In this document: positions 57,301 through 63,300 of the stretch, piece after piece | How the letters are laid out: every line of letters begins with the position of its first letter | How positions within the stretch are numbered: position 1 is the first letter of the stretch | Assembly (NCBI GenBank): GCA_964482515.1 | Contig: CAYZXT010000003.1 | Span: forward strand, 62,001-126,000 | Reading direction: 5' to 3' | Length of the DNA: 64,000 bases | DNA from: CAYZXT01 sp964482515 | GTDB lineage: Bacteria > Elusimicrobiota > Elusimicrobia > FEN-1173 | Made by a program: the position numbers and the translations under genes | Notes under the pieces: generated by a model | Database searches by the model: none | What the model was told of the DNA's origin: nothing | What the model saw: the letters and a program-made list of their open reading frames with translations, nothing else

Positions 57301-60300
57301 GTACCGAAGGCCTTGGAAGTCCGCGTCGTAGTAGTCCGTCCGGACAAGCCGGTCGTTCCGGCTGTCGCTGTCCCGAAGTGTGTCGTAAACCTGGACCTGC
57401 AGGCCGATGACGATGCGGCCGTTCAGGCTGGCCGTGTCGAAGCCCGCTACGGATTGATATTCAATCGCTCCCGTGCTCGGGTTGAGGATGATATAGGTGG
57501 AATTGTACCGTTCCAGGACGACCTCGGAAGCCACTTCGATTTTGTATAGAGGAACATCCGGTTGTTCAGTGCTGTAATACGTCCGCTGGCCGCCGGACGT
57601 TCGGGTGATAAGCAAGCCCTGAACATTCCGCACCTCCACGGACATGATCTCGCCGAGATACATGCCGGATTCGTCATAAACAGCCTGATAGGACTCGACG
57701 GTCGTCTGGCCGGTCGCCGGGTCGAACGTGGGACGGCCCGTGCGCGTTTCGCGACGGACGTTGCCGGCGTCGCGAACGTAATTCAAGAGGTCTTGATACG
57801 AGGTCCCCGGGTTATCGATTGTTCCGGGAACCAAATTGAAGCCGCTGGGCAGCGCGTAGGTTTCACGACCCGTTTCCATCAGCTTTGTTTCCCCGTCAGC
57901 CGGATCGACCATTATGGCCCGGTTGATGATCGTGATGCGGTTCGCCGCGTCGCGGCCGGAACCGGGAAAGTCCAGGGTGTACTCCAGCACGTTCAGGCCG
58001 TCTTGGGAGACGATGGCTCGGCGTTCCAGGGTTTCCACCGTCGTTTCAACGCTGTGGCCGTAACCCGGCCGGTTGCCGACCCCTGGTTCAAACCAGACGT
58101 TGTCGCCGAGGATGTGTTGGTGTTCCTCATTGCCGACGAAGGTCGTGATCCGGTACTGGTAGTTGATGCCCGTGGACGGGTCCCTCAGCGGTTGCCTCGG
58201 GATGAATACCTGGCGCAGCGGCACCCCGGTGCGTCGGTCCGTAACGGTGACCATGACATTGCCCGCCTCATCGCGCCGGAAATCATAGCGCATGTCCGGG
58301 TTGGCGACGAAATCAAACAGACGCTGAACGACCGTGGGATCGGAAAGATTTTGATTCGGAGCCAAGTTGAAGATGAAGCGCAGCGCGTCCTGTTGAGATT
58401 GACTGAGATTTCCCTGCAGGGCGGTATTCAATTGGTCCGCGGCGACGACGTTGTTGAGAAATGTTTGCTCGTATTCCGGCCATTTTTCATCACCGACCGT
58501 GTTGAGCAGCCATTCGCGAAAAGTGCGTTGCGTGGTAGAAAGAGTGGTGGGGTCGGCAAAAATGTCAAAAGTGACGATTTGGACGCCGAAAATGTTCCTG
58601 AAGGCAATAAGTTGTTCTTGCTCAACGGTCGATGACGTGAGCAGGGTATAAAGAATTTGGTAATCGCGATGGACTCTTTCCAATGAGCCGACATAAAGTT
58701 CTACGTTGAAATATTCAGGGCCCCGCGTCACCGCTAGTGTGTCGGCGGGGTTGCGCGCGGAGGAGACAATATTGAAAAGAGCCGTTTCGTAGGCGGCGAT
58801 TTCGTCTTCAGTGGCGTCCGCGGGCGGGTTATCCAGGTCGATGATCCTGGGCAGGTTGTTCAAAGCAAGGAAGGCGGCCCGTGTCGCTTGATGTTCGTTT
58901 CCCGTTAGGGCGGCCAACGCGTTATTCAGGGCCAGAACCTTGGTTTGAGCTTGGAAATAGGCCGCCACGTTGAAATCGCGCGTCAATGAATCCGGTAAAT
59001 TGTCCCCCAAGTCGATGATACGGTCGCCGTTCGTGTCCGCCAGGACAATATTGAAGAGCACGCGGCGGTATTCGGCATTGTTGATGATGTCGGCGTCGCC
59101 GGTGAATCCCTGGACGATCCGGAAATCGGCCAGATCCTGTGAATTGGCCTGGAGGCGCGCGTCAAAGGCCAGGACGAGGGGGAGCGCCGCCAAGAATTTC
59201 TCCTGGTTGAAGCCCAGCCTCTGTCCCGCCGCGGTGCGCGGGTCCAGAATCTGGAAGAAGGTGTCCAGTTGGCTCAATTCGCCCTCCGTATTCTCAGATT
59301 CTCTTCGTTCACTCTCAATCACGGCCAAGGTCCGGGCGCCCCCGGCGTAGGCCACCGAGAAACCGAAAATGGATTCAAACGCCGCCGTACGGCCATTTTG
59401 ATTGATCGCTCGGACCAGAAGGAGGGCTTGCAGAATGGATTCCTGGTTCTGCAAGCCGAAACCGCCGCCCAGCGGATTCACGATATTCAGCCGGCCGTCC
59501 CAGGCGTTGACGTCGACGCCGAAGAGCGCCGCGAACTCGGCCTGCAGCCCGTTGTCGATCACGGTGTCCTTCAAATTGTCTGCGAGCCGGAGGGAGGTGA
59601 CGAAACCGTGCCGTTCGGGCGATGCGTCGGCAAGCGAGAATCCGGACACGTCCGGCAATATGTCGTCCGTCGGGTTGGGGTCCGAAAGAATCAGGTCGAA
59701 CATGAACCCGCGGAAGAAGGAGCGGTACTCGGGCAGGGCGAAGAAATCTGCCGTCGGGTCTCCAGAGAGGATTTCGCTGACTTCGGCCGGGTTCGGATAG
59801 GTCGGGTCGGAGGCGAATTTGATCGTGATATACGAGAGGAACATCTGGTTCAAGGTCGCGCGGAGGGCTTCCATCTGCCCCAGGAAAGACCGGTAGGCGG
59901 CCTGGTATTCGGCGCGGTTCGCAATGTCCGCCGTGGGGTCGGCGCGCAGGATCTCGGCCAAGGCGGCGGGGTCCGGGAACTGCTCCGGATACAGCGCGTG
60001 GTTTTCCGTGAGGTAATTCAGGAAGAGCTGGTTCATGGTGCCGCGCGCGCGCGGGTCATCGGGCTGGTAGAAGGCCAAATAGAGTTCCTGGATTTTGGGG
60101 AGCGCCGCAATGAAATTGTTGCGCAGCGTCACCTGTTCTGCGTCTGTGGCAAGCCTGTAGGGCCCGGTTCTCGTTTCCCGTATGAAGAGAAGCTGCGCGA
60201 CGCTTTCCACCTGGGCCCGCGTGTGCGTCTGACCGTTTGCGTATTCCACGGAGAACCCGTAAAGAAATTCGAAAGCCTCCAACATCCGCCGGTGTTCCTG

Positions 60301-63300
60301 GCGGACGGCGTCCGCGGCGTAGGACGGCATTCCGGAGGTCGACGGAACCGTGTTCATTGCCTTCACCCAGCGGAGGATGGATAGGGTGGCTTCCTGGCTG
60401 TATGGGCGCTCCTCGTCAGCGGTAGGCTCGGGATTGAGCGTGGTGGAAAGGTTTTCCAGAGTGTAGGGGCCGATCAGGGCTTCATAGGCCGGGCGCAGCC
60501 CTTCCGCGCGGATGGCGCTGTCGAGCTCATCGACGCGGATAAGACCCAAGATGGTATCTCCCGCGTTGAAGTCAAGAACGGTCACATTCCCCGTTTCCCG
60601 GTCGGTGATCTGCGGAAACAGGATCGAGTTTGCGTAGACGCGAAGCAGAGCGGGCGTCATGGCTCCGGTGATGTCGACCGGAGTTCCATCGACGTCATTG
60701 ATGAACCGCAGGGAGAGTTCCCGTATCCGGGCGAAGGCCTGCGGATCGCGCTGTTGCAGCGATTCAAGGGCCGCGCGCATTTCATAGAGGCGGTGCGCCA
60801 GTTCCGCGAACCCGGCCGCGAATTCCTCGGGGTTGTCATAAGCGATGATGACGCCCTGGGGGTCCACGGGGAACAGGACCAGGTTGAAAAGTTTTCTCTC
60901 CGTGACAGGGTCCAGGGGATTGGCCAACGGGTCGGCGATATGCCTCAGCAGCGCGGCCGTGTCGATCCCATAGATTTCGCGCAGCAGCCTTTCGGCCTCC
61001 GGGTCATCGGCCACCACCGTTCCCAAGGCCATCAGACGGTCCATCCCCACCTCCCGCAACACTGGATCGAATGAAACGACGATCAGCCGCAGAGGCGCTC
61101 CGCCCCGGGAGTCCGTGATGATCGCGTCCGCCGTGATGGGATCGGTGGCGAAAATGACGTCGGGGTTGTCGCGAGGCAGCGCGGCAACGCTGTAGATTTC
61201 CACGGGCTGGTTGGGATCCGTCAACATCGCGACGTCGGTCATGGCGACGCCGCCGTGGGTCATCCAGTAGGCGAACCGTTCCATGAAATTGATAGTGGAA
61301 TTGCCGCTTTGGAAGTTTTCTGGCATGTAAAGCCGATAGGCCACGCCGTTGAACCAGTAGACATAGTCGTTTTGTCCCTCCCCCAAATCACGGATCTGCA
61401 CGCCGCGCGTCACATCCCCTTGCAGCCATTGCCAGTTATCGCCGGCGGCGACGACGGTCCGAACAAGATAGGTCCTCATGCCGATGAGATTCCCGTCTTG
61501 GAATTCAAGGGTGATTTCGCCGTTGGATTGGTCTTGGTCGCTGAGCTCGGCGATCCGGTCCGTGACGCCGCGACCCGTGTTCAAAACATAGACGTTCGTG
61601 ACCGTTTCAGGACTGCTTGTCCTAGTGTTATAGGTTGTGATGTCTTCCGTCACGATGACGGTGTTGGCGGGCGGATAAATCGTCCTGCCGTCGGCCAGGC
61701 GGATGCTGCCGTCGACGGGGTCCGGCACCGGCATGCGCACGTTGGGACGGCTGAAAAACTCCTGTGAGATAGGGATCACCCGGATGGCGCCGGGGACCTG
61801 GGTGTCCGCCACGGACATTTCATTCCAATAGGTGACCAGGGCGCCAGTCCCGGCCATGGCATCATTGTAGATATCCAAATTCGCGCTGCTCAGCGTGAAC
61901 CGGTAATAGCGTCCCTGGTCGTCGACATAAATCTGATCGGTGGTTTGTACCCCGTTTCGCGTCACGGTGTGGCTGTAAATGCCGGCCGGCACCGTTCGGT
62001 TCGTCATGTCAAGGCCCGGCAAAGCGCCGGCCAAGGTTCCGTTCTGGTTACGATAGTAGAGAAGGAATTCCTCCCAGTTGACGATGGTGGGCTGGAGCCC
62101 GCCGACCACCGTCTGACGGCGCATGGTCTCGACGCCGATGAAAATATTCACAGTGTAATCGTCGTTACGGTTGTCCGGCGTGCCGTTATCCACCACGATC
62201 TGCCCGTTCTCGTTGAGGACCCACGCGCGTCCGAGGTACTGGTCGACCGCCGCTTGGCCGTAGAGCGGCTGGCCGCGGGACGGCACGACGACCCCGAGCC
62301 CGGTCCCGCGGTCGCCAATGTCGAGCACTTCCTGGATCAGGGCGTTTGCAGCGCCCATCCCCACTCGGGTCTGATCCACGTTTCGGACACCGCCCTGGGC
62401 GATGCCCCGCAGGTTTTGCAGGTTGAACCAAGCGCCGCGGATGCCGGAAATGATGACGGCCGTGTAAGTTCCCCCGCCATCAATGGAATAGGTGAAATAG
62501 GTGTCCGAGGTGATCGTCCCGCTGACGGTGTGTTCGGCGCCGGCCGTGTCCCTGTAGGTGAAACTGTAGTCGCCTGTCGCCGGGATGTTGCCTCGGCGGA
62601 TATTGGTACGGATGAGGGACTGAATATTGATCGCCTGTTGGCCTTCCGGGGAGTCGAGGGCGAAATAGCCGCCGTTCAGGTAAACGCCGCCCCAATTGAT
62701 AATTTCAGACGGCGTGTTTTGGTCGGAAACGGAGGACATGATGTAGTTGAGGTAGGTCGGATTTCCCCGGACGTAATCGATGAAGGCATTCGTGTCGGCG
62801 AGCAAGGTGTAATTCGGGTCCGCGGGGGTGCCGAGGGCGGACAACTGCGCCCGCAGGGATTCGTCCAGGATGATGCTGCCGTTATCCGCGGTCCTGTATG
62901 TTATCCCGGGCAGGCCGAACTGGGCGAGTTGAGCATTGTACTGGTCAATGCCGTACTTCAATTGAGCCAGAGCCGCCTGTGAAGGAATCAATTGCTGGGT
63001 TTCGTCTCCGATCTCCACGGTCTCGGTGCTGTAGGCCGCGGCGGCGTCCCGAAGGGCCTTGCCGAAGGGGTCCGCGTTGATCAGCGCCGTTATGTCCTGG
63101 CGGTTCAGACCGAGACGAACGTCGTAGGTGACGTCGTTCCGGACGATCGTTTCTCCCCGCCGTATCCGTTCCGTTTCAGCCGCGGTCAGCGGGCCGCCGG
63201 GGATTTGGTCCAGGAATTGCCAGGTGTTGCCGCCGTCGGTGGAGTAACGACCGCCGTAATGCAGCTGATAGAGGCCGCGCATTCCCAACTGTATTTGGAA

